A stretch of DNA of 64,000 nucleotides, taken from Gemmata palustris (GTDB taxonomy: Bacteria > Planctomycetota > Planctomycetia > Gemmatales > Gemmataceae). The notes under the pieces are model-generated. The model ran no database searches, was not told the DNA's origin, and worked only from the letters and a program-made list of their open reading frames with translations. A program made the position numbers and the translations under genes. The stretch is from positions 8,013,299 through 8,077,298 of the forward strand of contig NZ_JAGKQQ010000001.1 in NCBI RefSeq assembly GCF_017939745.1, given 5' to 3'. Of this stretch, positions 52,450-61,341 are shown one piece after another (within the stretch, counting starts at the first letter, position 1; each line of letters starts with the position of its first letter).

Positions 52450-52457
52450 CCCCTGCC

Positions 52458-54107
52458 CTAATCCTTTTTCCCGACGCGCTGCGGGGAGCGGAGCTGCTCC
52501 AGCGCGGCGGGTTCGAGCTTGGTTTTGCCGAGGTTCGCGGCGTTGCGGTTGAGTGCGTCCGAAACGGCGTGGCTCAGGTCCGGGTAGCGGAGCAGCGTTC
52601 CGCTCACGCTGAACGCGGACCGCTCGAACTTCGGCCCGCCGGGGCCGCCGAATTTCGGTTGATCCTGCACCACGTCCAGGAACAGCTTGTTGGACGGCTC
52701 CGGCTTGTTCTCGTGGGCCAGCACCACCGCCAGCCCCAGGCGCCCCGCGACGCTGGCGGTCCGCGCCGCGAGCGGGTCGCGCCACTCCTTCTCGCGCCCC
52801 CGTAAGCGCTCGAACCGCTCGTTGGCTTCCGGCAAGCGCCGCTCCCTCACGTAGAGGAGCCCGAGTTCAACCGACGCCTTGATCGCGTCGTCCGGTTTCG
52901 TCCCCTCGGTGTTGAGGACCACGAGCAACTCGCGCTCGCGCGTCGTGTTGAGCCGGTCGGGGGAGCGCACGTCGGGCAGCCCCGGCCCGCTGTGGTTCGC
53001 ACCGGCGGGCGCGTGCGCCGGGTCCGCGGACGGGTTCAGCCCCCCGTACAGGAGCACCCCACCGATCGCGGCGAGCGCACACGCGCACGCGATGAGGAGC
53101 CACAGCCCCCACCGTGCCCCCGGGTGCCCCGAAGACGGCACCGCGGCCCGAGTGAGTGAAGACGTGGATTCGCCCGCGGTGGCCAGTGAGCGGCCCTTCC
53201 CGTTGCCCTGAGAGAGTGCGAATTGAGCGGTACCCGTTGTTAACCCGTCCCGCACTTTCACCAGGTCGCGCAGGACGTCGCGCGCGGACTGGTAGCGGTC
53301 GTCCGGGTTCTTCGCCATCATCTTGTGGACCATGCCGCACACGTCCGCTGGCAGGTCGGGCCGCAGGTCCGCCAGTGGCCGGGGCTTCTCCTGCACGTGC
53401 TTCAGCGCCACATCGAACGCGGACGTGCCGCGGAACGGCGGCTCCCCCGCGAGCAGGTGGTAGCAGGTGACACCGAAGGAGTAGATGTCGCTGCGGTTAT
53501 CAACCGTGTGGCCCTGGACCTGCTCCGGGGACATGTACAGCGGCGTGCCGAGCGTGACGCCGCTCTGCGTGATGTTCGTGGCCGGCACCTCCCCGGCGAA
53601 GAACCGGCTCAGGCCGAAGTCGGTCACCTTCACTTCGACCTTCCGCGTCACCAGAATGTTTTCCGGCTTGATGTCGCGGTGAACGATGCCCTGCTCGTGG
53701 GCCTTCTGGAGCGCGAGCGCGACCTGCCGCACCACGCTCAGGGTGATCGGCAAATCGGGCGGCCCCTTGCGGGCCATGTAGTCGCGCAGGTTGCGCCCCT
53801 CGACGAACTCCAGCACCATGTACCGGAGCCCGTCGGCCTCGCCGATCTGGTGGATGTGAACGATGTTGGGGTGGTTGAGCTTCGCGACCGCTTGAGCTTC
53901 GGCCTGGAACCGGGCCAGCGCGGTGAGGTTCGTGTTCAGCTCGTCGCGGAGCAGTTTGAGCGCGACGTCGCGCTTGAGGGACGTTTGCCGGGCGAGGTAC
54001 ACCTGCCCCATGCCGCCCGCCCCGATCCGGCGGAGGATGTGAAAGTCCCCCAGCGTGCGGCCGGTGAGGTCGGGCCGCGGTGCGGTTTGCGGCTGGGTAT
54101 CCGGCAT
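52458..54107 (-). CDS. Ser/Thr protein kinase, membrane-anchored
   Basis: Eukaryotic-like Hanks-type kinase, 549 residues. Gly-rich loop GAGGMGQVYLAR near 27-38; VALKLL lysine; catalytic HRDIKPENILV; DFGLSR; APE-equivalent region GTPLYMSPEQVQG. The kinase domain spans about 18-280, followed by a TM at about 332-356 (WGLWLLIACACALAAIGGVL) and an extracytoplasmic helical tail of ~190 residues. It likely feeds phosphothreonine signals to FHA proteins such as the one at 29666 (inference). Confidence 0.93.
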   Translation of the reverse strand: MPDTQPQTAPRPDLTGRTLGDFHILRRIGAGGMGQVYLARQTSLKRDVALKLLRDELNTNLTALARFQAEAQAVAKLNHPNIVHIHQIGEADGLRYMVLEFVEGRNLRDYMARKGPPDLPITLSVVRQVALALQKAHEQGIVHRDIKPENILVTRKVEVKVTDFGLSRFFAGEVPATNITQSGVTLGTPLYMSPEQVQGHTVDNRSDIYSFGVTCYHLLAGEPPFRGTSAFDVALKHVQEKPRPLADLRPDLPADVCGMVHKMMAKNPDDRYQSARDVLRDLVKVRDGLTTGTAQFALSQGNGKGRSLATAGESTSSLTRAAVPSSGHPGARWGLWLLIACACALAAIGGVLLYGGLNPSADPAHAPAGANHSGPGLPDVRSPDRLNTTRERELLVVLNTEGTKPDDAIKASVELGLLYVRERRLPEANERFERLRGREKEWRDPLAARTASVAGRLGLAVVLAHENKPEPSNKLFLDVVQDQPKFGGPGGPKFERSAFSVSGTLLRYPDLSHAVSDALNRNAANLGKTKLEPAALEQLRSPQRVGKKD

Positions 54108-54494
54108 CTGTCCGGCTCCGCAGAGTGTTCAGCAAAACCGCCGCATTGATGAACGATTTAAACGTAGCGGACCGCTCTGCAACGACCGCCGGGGGCGCCG
54201 GAGTTGGAGAACGTGAGGCGGATTTCGACAGCGCCATCTTATCTCATCTCGCCCAAAAGAGAAATGAGACGGCTCCCGATACCCCACATTTCTGCTACGC
54301 CACGAAACACCACCCGCTCCCGCGAACCCGTGCGGCGTTTGACTCACTCTCGTCGCCCCGCTCGGGGAACAAGAACAAGTAACAGTCCTCCCGAACTGTG
54401 CGGTGACGAAACGAAACTCTGTGATAAACTGCCCGGGACTCCCGCCGTGGTTTCACCCACCCAGCCCACCACAAGCCCCAGACGGAGATCAACC
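54108..54494. other. Divergent intergenic region, kinase / LRR gene
   Basis: Holds both promoters. TTGACT and TGTGATAAAC are visible but not at a good spacing. No small gene is supported. Confidence 0.35.
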
Positions 54495-55184
54495 GTGCGT
54501 GCCCTCCTAACGTCATCCCTCGTGCTCGGCCTCACATCTTTGGCCCTGGCGCAACCGTCAAAACCCACCGCGATTTCCGACGAGCAGAAAGCGATCGACG
54601 CCATCGCGAAGGCCGGCGGGAAGGGTGAGATCGACCCCAAACTGCCCGAAGCGGGCCGCGTGGCCGCCAAATTCGAGGCCGCAACGGACGCCGCGCTGGT
54701 GGGACTCAAGAAGTACCCGCACATCGGCTCGGTCGACGTGTTCAACGCCGCGAAATGTACCGAGAAAGGGTACACCGCCCTCAAAGACCTGCCGAACCTG
54801 CGCCGACTGGTCCTGAGCAAGTCCGACCTGACAGTGGCCCGCGTCAACGCGATCGCACAGTGCGCCCAGTTGCGCGAACTGCGTATCCCCAACGCCGGCT
54901 TGACCGATACGGAACTCGTGGGCCTGAAAAAGCTCGCGCTCCTCGAATCGCTCGACATCTCCGAGAACCCGCAGGTCACCGACAAGGGGATGGCGACGAT
55001 CAAAACCCTGGAGCGGCTCCGGGCCTTGTACCTCTCCAAAACCGCCGTCAGTGACAAGGGGTTGTTTGAACTGAAGACGCTGGACGGGTTGCGCACGCTC
55101 TACGCGGGTTCGACAAAGATCACCGCGGACGGGGCCGAGAAATTCGCCGATGAAATGCCCAATCTGCGGGTCGTGCGTCAGTGA
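54495..55184 (+). CDS. Secreted leucine-rich-repeat protein
   Basis: 229 residues. It starts with GTG at 54495 behind GGAG; the frame is open upstream to 54204 but lacks start signals. Signal peptide RALLTSSLVLGLTSLALAQ. The body has four or five LRR units of about 24 residues (LKDLPNLRRLVLSKSDLT, CAQLRELRIPNAGLTDTEL, LALLESLDISENPQVTDKG, LERLRALYLSKTAVSDKG, LDGLRTLYAGSTKITADG). A binding surface is likely; ligand unknown. Similar short LRR secreted proteins are numerous in Gemmata-like genomes. Confidence 0.8.
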   Translation: MRALLTSSLVLGLTSLALAQPSKPTAISDEQKAIDAIAKAGGKGEIDPKLPEAGRVAAKFEAATDAALVGLKKYPHIGSVDVFNAAKCTEKGYTALKDLPNLRRLVLSKSDLTVARVNAIAQCAQLRELRIPNAGLTDTELVGLKKLALLESLDISENPQVTDKGMATIKTLERLRALYLSKTAVSDKGLFELKTLDGLRTLYAGSTKITADGAEKFADEMPNLRVVRQ

Positions 55185-55208
55185 TGGAAGGGATTGTTTT
55201 GATTTCCT

Positions 55209-55456
55209 TCTGTAACCGGCCTCGCACAACGAATTGCAAACGTGGGCACCGATTCCACTTTGGGTTGTGCCCTCTCCCCTTGCGGGAGAGGGTCGCCGCG
55301 CTTCGCGGCGGGGTGAGGGGTTGCTTCCACACTCGGGACGTTACCCCTCACCCGGTTCGCAAAGCCTCACCACCCTCTCCCGCAAGGGGAGAGGGCATAA
55401 CACCAAGCCAACCTACAACCCACGTTTGCAATTCGTTGTGCAAGGTCGGCTACAGA
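55209..55456. repeat. Long composite inverted repeat (family H)
   Basis: Outer arms contain CACAACGAATTGCAAACGTG (about 55225) and its exact complement near 55421-55441. Inner arms TGCCCTCTCCCCTTGCGGGA and its complement at about 55379-55398 pair as well. It follows the LRR stop by ~25 bp. Total span ~250 bp. Confidence 0.88.
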
Positions 55457-55773
55457 AGATCGGCAATCGGCGCAACTTGGTGTGGTGAGGGGCCGAATAC
55501 TCCGCGGGCCGGGGCGGGCGCTGAGTGGTGGGGACCGGCCCCGCTCGCGTTGTGCCCCGACTCGTTCCGTTCGTATCGAACAAATCCCAGCGAAAGATTC
55601 GCGCCCGGGCGGGCGTAAGTGTGGGGAATATTGGGTCGAACCACTGTTTCCCTGGGACCGCGGGCACCTGGCCCGCCCTTCTGCCATTGGTAACGAATGC
55701 GGGCCAGATCCCAGAGAAACGCGCGCACACTCACCGACTCGACGCACGCGGAACAGCCCCGGAAAGGCGCCAC
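55457..55773. other. Intergenic region before the DUF6931 gene
   Basis: About 315 bp with an open frame running into the next gene, but no convincing start or family match before 55774. Treated as non-coding leader. Confidence 0.35.
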
Positions 55774-56343
55774 ATGACCACGCCCGCGCAACCCCGACCC
55801 GCCCGACTCGCCGCCGACGTTGCGAAATCTCTCGTGCTGTCCGAACCGGCCAAAGCCCTACTCAGCCCGGCGCACACCCCGCGGCAATTCTTTGACGCGC
55901 TCGCCGCGCACTCGGACCTGGCCGAAGACGCGATCCGCTTCCTGGCCGCAGCGCTCCCCAAGCGCGAGGGCGTGTGGTGGGCGCTCGGGTGCGTGCGGTC
56001 CGCGTTTCCCAAACCCGCGCCCGAAGCGGCCCGCGCGATTACCGCCGCGGACGCCTGGGTGAAGGAGCCGACCGAGGTGAACCGGCGCGCGTGCGGCGAC
56101 GCGGCTTCGGCGGCCGACCACGGCACCGCGGCCGGGTGCCTCGCGGCGGCGGCGTTCTGGTCCGGAGGGAGTCTCGCGCCGCCACACCTCGCCGCGGTCC
56201 CGCCGCGCGACGACCTCACGGCCACCGCGATCAGCGCGGCCGTGCTGCTATCAGCCGTCGTTGACGTGAATCACATCGCCGCGAGCTACGCGAAGTTCCT
56301 CGCACTGGGCGCGGACATCGCGTCGGGCAAAGCGCGACTCTGA
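55774..56343 (+). CDS. DUF6931 family protein
   Basis: 189-residue soluble helical protein. The pattern LPKREGVWWALGCVRSAF, then AADAWVKEPTEVNRRACGDA, then LAAAAFWSGGSLAPPHLAAV and LTATAISAAVLLSAVVD matches what I know of DUF6931, often found near type VI secretion and related gene sets. No such genes are adjacent here. Function unknown. The start at 55774 follows GGAAAGG about 6 nt upstream. Confidence 0.72.
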   Translation: MTTPAQPRPARLAADVAKSLVLSEPAKALLSPAHTPRQFFDALAAHSDLAEDAIRFLAAALPKREGVWWALGCVRSAFPKPAPEAARAITAADAWVKEPTEVNRRACGDAASAADHGTAAGCLAAAAFWSGGSLAPPHLAAVPPRDDLTATAISAAVLLSAVVDVNHIAASYAKFLALGADIASGKARL

Positions 56344-56585
56344 TTCGCGTTCGTGATCCCACCGTGCGGTGCCGGGCAAATTCGGTGATGTTTTTTGCTG
56401 TGTGGACACTAAATCAATATTATCCGCCCGTCCACTAGTCTATAATTGGGGCGCGCCTCGTTCTCCGCGCGTGGAGCCGCCGAAATGCGGATTGGCAGGA
56501 CCGAACGGAAGCGCGTAGGTGGACGGCTCTCGGCCCGGCGCGGCCACTAGCGAATCTTGTTTCGAGATCCCCGTAGCGCCCGAAC

Positions 56586-56674
56586 GAGCCGCGACCGCAA
56601 GGGAGCGGGGCTTCCCGTGTGTTGAACCGGGACGACAAACAGGAGCGCCTCCCGCCCCCTTGCGGTCGCGGCTC
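56586..56674. repeat. Inverted repeat, family B copy 4
   Basis: Left arm GAGCCGCGACCGCAAGGGAG at 56586-56605; the right arm at about 56651-56674 reads CCGCCCCCTTGCGGTCGCGG then CTC. One uncompensated mismatch (A against C) and a longer loop make it the most decayed copy. Confidence 0.85.
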
Positions 56675-56850
56675 ACTACACGGAAACGGAACTAACGTCG
56701 GGCACAGCCCGACCTACAAACACCGGTTTTGCCCCCGACTCTTCGGCTTTTGCGGTACAAGTACGGCCCAATAATCTCGGCAAGATTGTTAGCTGTTTAC
56801 AGCGATTATCAGTCACCGAGTTAACTACAATCACCGGAATTTTGACGTCT

Positions 56851-56983
56851 GTTAGCGATTGTTACCCTGTGGAGCAGCGCACCGGGTCGGGGTGCCGAAT
56901 CTAAAGACTTGAAGTGTCAGCAGTTAGTGCGATCTTCGCCCGGTGCCGCCGGCCCAATGGCCCAAAATGTTAGCAATTGTTAG
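56851..56983. repeat. Short direct repeats TGTTAGC(G/A)ATTGTTA
   Basis: TGTTAGCGATTGTTA at 56851-56865 and TGTTAGCAATTGTTA at 56969-56983, 118 bp apart start-to-start, with a related ATTGTTAGC...CAGCGATTA at about 56785-56810. They lie upstream of a secreted hydrolase gene, so they could be operators, or remnants of a mobile element. Confidence 0.5.
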
Positions 56984-57127
56984 CCTCGAGGCGGGGACAC
57001 AGATGAAGCAACAACCGTTCCGACAACGCACGAGTAAGAATGAGAATCCCGACCACGTCCTTGAGACGCGGGCGCCGACCGCGTACTATCGGGTGGAGCA
57101 TTTTCCCGCCGCCACGGAACCCAACGC

Positions 57128-58099
57128 ATGTCACGCCTAGCCGTCCCCGTCGTGGTCGCGTTGTGTTTTGTGCCCGCCGCGTCCGCGGCTAACAGCGCGG
57201 GCACGTTCCAGGTGCCCGCCGATGACACGAAGGCACTGATCGCCGAAGGCTACCGGTTCAAAGAGGCCTACAAGGGCGAGTACAAACTCGCGGACCGTTA
57301 CGAGTTACGGCACAGCGATGTCACCGTTCGCGACCTCACGTTCCCGTCGCCGATGACGACCGACATCACGGAGAACAACACCGTTCACGCGGAGTATTTC
57401 ACCCCGAACCGGCCGGGCAAGTTCCCGGCGGTCGTCGTGCTCGACATTATGCAGGGGAACCAGCGGATCGCGCGCGGCGAAGCGATGTGGTTGGCCCAGA
57501 ACGGCGTCGCGTCGCTCGTGGTGGTGCTACCGCACTACAACCAACGGCGCGCCCCGGACAGCAAAGTGAAACTCGTTTCCACCAACATCCCGCGCACGCT
57601 CGACGGCATCCGGCAGGGCGTGCTCGATTGCCGCTGCGCGATCGCGTGGTTGGCCTCCCGACCGGAAATCGACGCCGACAACCTCGGCATGGTCGGCACC
57701 AGCCTGGGAAGCTTCCTCACCGCGCTCACCTCCGCGAACGAACCGCGGATCAAGAACGTGTGCATGATTCTCGGCGGCGGCGGGCTGGTCGATGCGTACT
57801 ACGAGCACCCGAAGGCGAAAGACATCACGAAGGCGCTCGACGCGATCGGCGGGAAAACGATCGTGAAGCGCATCATCGCGCCGGTCGATCCGATCACCTA
57901 CTCGGCGCAACTGAAGGGGAAGAACCTGCTCATGATCGCGGCGCGCGATGATGAGGTCGTTCCGCCGAAGGCCGCGACCGCGTTGTGGGAGGCGACCGGC
58001 AAGCAGCGCATCGTCTGGCTCGACGCGGGCCACATTACTGCCGGGCTGTACACAATGTCCGTCCTGCGAGAAATCCGCGACCACGTTCGCGCGAAGTAG
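57128..58099 (+). CDS. Secreted alpha/beta hydrolase
   Basis: 323 residues with signal SRLAVPVVVALCFVPAASAA. LGMVGTSLGSFLTALTSANE contains the GxSxG nucleophile. The acid is in ARDDEVVPPKAATALWEATG and the His in IVWLDAGHITAG. HAEYFTPNRPGKFPAVVVLD is the entry strand; it resembles acetyl-xylan-esterase or dienelactone-hydrolase relatives. Exported; substrate unknown. Confidence 0.8.
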   Translation: MSRLAVPVVVALCFVPAASAANSAGTFQVPADDTKALIAEGYRFKEAYKGEYKLADRYELRHSDVTVRDLTFPSPMTTDITENNTVHAEYFTPNRPGKFPAVVVLDIMQGNQRIARGEAMWLAQNGVASLVVVLPHYNQRRAPDSKVKLVSTNIPRTLDGIRQGVLDCRCAIAWLASRPEIDADNLGMVGTSLGSFLTALTSANEPRIKNVCMILGGGGLVDAYYEHPKAKDITKALDAIGGKTIVKRIIAPVDPITYSAQLKGKNLLMIAARDDEVVPPKAATALWEATGKQRIVWLDAGHITAGLYTMSVLREIRDHVRAK

Positions 58100-58263
58100 C
58101 TTCTGGTCCGCCGCACGCCATTCAACACCGCGGCCCGGCTTTTTCCGCGCGGGCCGCGAGATCGTTCGCCGATTTGCGAAAATGACGGGTGAAACCCCGC
58201 GAATGTCACCGTACAGTGGTGCCCGGTTCGGGCTTTCGTTCACCACTCGAAACGGGTGCGGTC

Positions 58264-58503
58264 ATGCTGCTGTTCGCGGAACACTGGAACTCCGAAGCGT
58301 TCGCAATGTCGCTCCTGGCAGCGGCCGTATTCGGGCTGCTCGGGATCGCACTGTTGGCCCTGGGCTTCAAGGTGTTCGAGTGGATCACGCCCAAACTCGA
58401 CGTCGAACAAGAACTTGCGAAGGGCAACATCGCGGTCGGCATTTTGGTCGGCGCGGTGGTTCTCGGGACCAGCCTGATTGTTGTTCGGGCCATCGGCGGT
58501 TAA
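58264..58503 (+). CDS. DUF350 membrane protein
   Basis: 79 residues with two membrane helices (SLLAAAVFGLLGIALLALGF; IAVGILVGAVVLGTSLIVV) and the family motif VFEWITPKLDVEQELAKGNI between them. It is a half-size DUF350 (usual members carry one or two copies). First of three closely spaced genes, with a 4-nt gap to the lipoprotein. Function unknown. The ATG at 58264 fits the family start. Confidence 0.82.
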   Translation: MLLFAEHWNSEAFAMSLLAAAVFGLLGIALLALGFKVFEWITPKLDVEQELAKGNIAVGILVGAVVLGTSLIVVRAIGG

Positions 58504-58507
58504 ACCC

Positions 58508-59053
58508 ATGAGAAAATCGCGCGCAATTACTCTCACGGTACTGGGCGGGCTGACGCTCTCCGGGTGCTGTCTCGCCTCACTCGGGTGCGGCAAGAGCGAA
58601 CAGCACGACGCCTCGGCCGAGCCGTCCGAGCCCGTAGACAACAACTGGTACGACGAGCACGGTAACGCGGTCCCCGAGAAGTGGAAGACCGACGGGAACG
58701 GCAACCGCGTGCTCGACGCGGAGGGCCGACCGATCCCGGAACCGAGCGTTCCATATGATCGGCACCACCGCCCGTGGGTGTGGTCGAACGGCTCCTGGAT
58801 TCCGCTGATACTGATGAGCCGCGCCGGTCCGGGAGTGCCGTACAACACACCGATGCGCAGCCACAGTTCTAGTTCAAGTTCGTGGTTCAGCGGCGGTTCC
58901 GGCTACCGCTCCACCAGTACCACGACTACGTACCGTTCTGGAACTGGTACCGGGTCGCACTCGGTCGCGCCATCGGCCCCGGCCGGTTCGTCCATCAGTC
59001 GCGGCGGGTTCGGCAGCACGGGTTCATCGCCTTCGAGTAGCAGTAGTTCGTGA
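58508..59053 (+). CDS. Putative lipoprotein, Ser-rich
   Basis: 181 residues. LTVLGGLTLSGCCLASLGCG has a lipobox-like LSGC, so it may be lipidated. The middle (WYDEHGNAVPEKWKTDGNGN) is polar, and the C-terminus is a Ser/Thr/Gly low-complexity tail (SSSSWFSGGSGYRSTSTTTT) ending in a run of serines. Probably extracytoplasmic. It lies between DUF350 and the PII-like gene, suggesting a common role. Confidence 0.65.
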   Translation: MRKSRAITLTVLGGLTLSGCCLASLGCGKSEQHDASAEPSEPVDNNWYDEHGNAVPEKWKTDGNGNRVLDAEGRPIPEPSVPYDRHHRPWVWSNGSWIPLILMSRAGPGVPYNTPMRSHSSSSSSWFSGGSGYRSTSTTTTYRSGTGTGSHSVAPSAPAGSSISRGGFGSTGSSPSSSSSS

Positions 59054-59067
59054 CACGCGGTTGCTTC

Positions 59068-59382
59068 ATGAAACAGCTCACGATCGTAGTGAAACCGTTC
59101 CGGGCCGAATCGGTATTGCGGGCCATCGCCGATCTCGGCGTGACTGCGTGCGCGGTGCGCGAAGCCAAGGGCTACGGCCGGCAGAAGGGCTACCTCGACC
59201 GCTACCGCGGGTCCGAGTACAGCACCGCGTACCTGCCAAAAGTGGAAATCACCGTTTGGGCAACCGACGAGCAAGCGACCGCATTGAACGAAGCCGTGCC
59301 GAAGGTCGCTCGCACCGGGCGCATCGGCGACGGCAAGGTGTTCGTGGTGCCGCTCGCGTGGCCCGAACCGCTTGTGTTTTAA
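59068..59382 (+). CDS. PII-type signal transduction protein, short form
   Basis: 104-residue PII family protein (GlnB/GlnK usually 112). IVVKPFRAESVLRAIADLG, KGYGRQKGY, the T-loop YRGSEYSTAYLPKVEI with Tyr51 (uridylylation site in enterobacteria) and TGRIGDGKVFV with Lys90 are all present. The C-terminus stops after VVPLAWPEPLVF and lacks the usual RIRTGERGE segment whose arginines bind ATP phosphates. A GTG at 59050 overlaps the lipoprotein stop, but 59068 fits the family start. No amtB or glutamine synthetase nearby. Confidence 0.85.
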   Translation: MKQLTIVVKPFRAESVLRAIADLGVTACAVREAKGYGRQKGYLDRYRGSEYSTAYLPKVEITVWATDEQATALNEAVPKVARTGRIGDGKVFVVPLAWPEPLVF

Positions 59383-59520
59383 GAGGGAAGAAACCTACCC
59401 CCAACCCCCTCCCTGAAGGGAAGGGGCTTAAATCAGAACCATTGATGGTGCGGTCTTCGGTATTTGGTTTTTCTCCCCCTTCATTTTTAGGGAAGGGAGT
59501 CGGGGGGAGGTTCTTCCCTC
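59383..59520. repeat. Imperfect inverted repeat (family I)
   Basis: Left arm GAGGGAAGAAACCTACCCCC then AACCCCCTCCCTGAAGGGAA; right arm complementary with several mismatches, ending GGAGGTTCTTCCCTC at 59520. It begins right after the PII stop. Confidence 0.65.
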
Positions 59521-59587
59521 AACTCTCGCCCCTCGCAAAGCCGATACAACCCGAACAGCCGTAATCCGTCTCGTTCGGGGGAAGCAA

Positions 59588-61012
59588 ATGCGCAAGCGAA
59601 TCGCGGCGGCGGGGTTGGGGGTGCTTCTCGGGGCGACCAGCGCCAGCGCGCAACCGACTCGCCCGGGCGCGTACCCTCCGGGCGTTTCCCCTCCCGGTTT
59701 GGCCATTCCCGCGTCTCCCAGTATGCCGGTGTTTCCCGGCTCGCCGGCGATCCCGAACGCGCCCGCTCCCCCGGGATTGTTGCCGCCGCTGGTGCCGAAA
59801 CCTCCGGCCACGTTTACGCCCGGTATGTCCGCGCCCGGCTCCTCAATGACGCCACCGGGGTTCCCGGCGCAGCCGAAGCAGCCGACCGCCACGGAACCCG
59901 CGCTCCCGCAACAGGAACAGAAGCTCGCGATGAGCGCGATGGACGTGTCCGTCAAGCGCGTCATGGGCGGGTGGGAGGTCTGGGCCGGGCAAAAGGTACT
60001 GCGAAACACGGGCGACAACGAAAATAACGCCCGCGACGTGGCCCGCGTACTGCGCGAGCTCCGACCGACCGAGTGGGTCACCATCGGCGGGGCGAAGCCG
60101 GTCATCGAGTACGGGCTCACCAACGGGCGCCCGGCGGTCGCGGGCGCAGCGCAGCCCGATCCGAAAGACAACAACGCCGGTCCGGTGGCCCACGCGGGCG
60201 GCCCCAACGCCCCGCAAACGGCCGGGACCGCGGCGAAATTCGTCCAGCCCATCGACCTCCGCACGACGCGCGTCGAAGCGATTCGGGGCGTGTGGTGCGT
60301 GCGCGACGACAACAACATCCTCCTCAACTTCGGCACGGATAAGGGCGGAGCGGAGCAAGCGACCGCGGTCATTCAGAAGTACGGGTTCAACCGCGTGGGC
60401 GTGGTCGGAACCCCGACGCAGCCGGTCATGAGCTACCTGTTCGCCTCGCTCGACCAGCTCAAACCCGCGCCCGGCGGTCAACTGATGCTGAGCGCCCAGA
60501 TCGAGGGCCTGACGCGGACCGGCATCCCGATCCCGGGCGTCGGGTTCACCGGCGAGATGGTGAAGATCGACCCGAACAAGATCGAAGTGCGCAAGGACGG
60601 GGTCGATTGGGTGGTCGCGTCCGGCCCCGAGGTGCTGGGCCGGTTCGGGCCGGTGGAGTGGACCGCGCGCGAGGCCGCGCGAACGGTCCGGGACGCGAAA
60701 TTCACCGAGTTTTGCAGGCTCGGGGGATCGGCCGGGTTAACGTTCTTCCTCACGGACGGGAAGCCACCGACTCGGGCGCCGTTCAACGCCCAGGGGCGCA
60801 ACTTCGACCCCGCCGCACTGAAGGTTCAGCAGGTCAACGATAAGTGGATGGTCACCGACGCCGGCAAGCAACTACTGCAAGTGGGCAGCGCACAGGAGGG
60901 CGAAACCATCGTCCGCGTGCTGAAGGCCTACGGCTTCGACCAGACCGCGCACCTCTCCGCCGCCGGCGCGAAAGGTGGGATCACGTTCCTGGTGAAGAAC
61001 AGCCACCGCTGA
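59588..61012 (+). CDS. Secreted protein with four ~60-residue repeats
   Basis: 474 residues. Signal RIAAAGLGVLLGATSASAQ, then a Pro-rich stretch to about 110. The rest appears to hold four copies of one module: GGWEVWAGQKVLRNTGDNEN... IGGAKPVIEYGLTNG; GVWCVRDDNNILLNFGTDKG... VGTPTQPVMSYLFAS; VDWVVASGPEVLGRFGPVEW... LGGSAGLTFFLTDG; DKWMVTDAGKQLLQVGSAQE... SAAGAKGGITFLVKN. Each has a W-x-V strand, a short (L/V)-x-x-(F/V)-G strand, a helix, and a terminal strand. No known family recognised. Confidence 0.72.
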   Translation: MRKRIAAAGLGVLLGATSASAQPTRPGAYPPGVSPPGLAIPASPSMPVFPGSPAIPNAPAPPGLLPPLVPKPPATFTPGMSAPGSSMTPPGFPAQPKQPTATEPALPQQEQKLAMSAMDVSVKRVMGGWEVWAGQKVLRNTGDNENNARDVARVLRELRPTEWVTIGGAKPVIEYGLTNGRPAVAGAAQPDPKDNNAGPVAHAGGPNAPQTAGTAAKFVQPIDLRTTRVEAIRGVWCVRDDNNILLNFGTDKGGAEQATAVIQKYGFNRVGVVGTPTQPVMSYLFASLDQLKPAPGGQLMLSAQIEGLTRTGIPIPGVGFTGEMVKIDPNKIEVRKDGVDWVVASGPEVLGRFGPVEWTAREAARTVRDAKFTEFCRLGGSAGLTFFLTDGKPPTRAPFNAQGRNFDPAALKVQQVNDKWMVTDAGKQLLQVGSAQEGETIVRVLKAYGFDQTAHLSAAGAKGGITFLVKNSHR

Positions 61013-61052
61013 GCGACAAGCGGTGAAGGCGACCGGCCGGTCGTGTTGCACA

Positions 61053-61307
61053 CTACCAGCCGAGCTTCGTGCGGAGCTGGTCGAGCCCGCCCGCGAGTGC
61101 GGCATCGGCCGTGGGGTAGGTCGCGGCGAGGTCGTCGAGGCGCTTGCCGTTCACGGTGTTGCTCACCGAACAAGCGAATTTCCCCGCCGCGGGGCGCACT
61201 TCGAGTTTGTAGAGCGGTTGCGCTTCGAGCATCACGAACGTCGTCTCCGGGCGCACGCCGGGCTTCAGCGCCCCACTTCGCGCGGCCAACCAATCAGGTG
61301 CGTTCAT
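61053..61307 (-). CDS. Small conserved-looking protein, 84 aa
   Basis: Unrecognised 84-residue cytoplasmic-type protein: MNAPDWLAARSGALKPGVRP, then TTFVMLEAQPLYKLEVRPAA, GKFACSVSNTVNGKRLDD and a C-terminal helix (ATYPTADAALAGGLDQLRTK). The compact beta then helix pattern and coding-like sequence support it as real. It lies tail-to-tail with the four-repeat gene. Confidence 0.6.
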   Translation of the reverse strand: MNAPDWLAARSGALKPGVRPETTFVMLEAQPLYKLEVRPAAGKFACSVSNTVNGKRLDDLAATYPTADAALAGGLDQLRTKLGW

Positions 61308-61341
61308 TTCGTTCCTTATTCAAATGTCGGTAGCCACTGAT

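Larger units (their letters stand above)
56344..57127. other. 784-bp intergenic island
   Basis: No supported gene. It contains the family B copy at 56586-56674, then a lower-GC tract with repeated TTAGC/TTGTTA words (56785-56983). A 65-codon frame overlapping the following gene start lacks support. Confidence 0.4.

Noticed and set aside
57003-57140. Possible 45-codon gene ahead of the secreted hydrolase
   Set aside because: It overlaps the hydrolase start in another frame, lacks a ribosome site and has no recognisable features.
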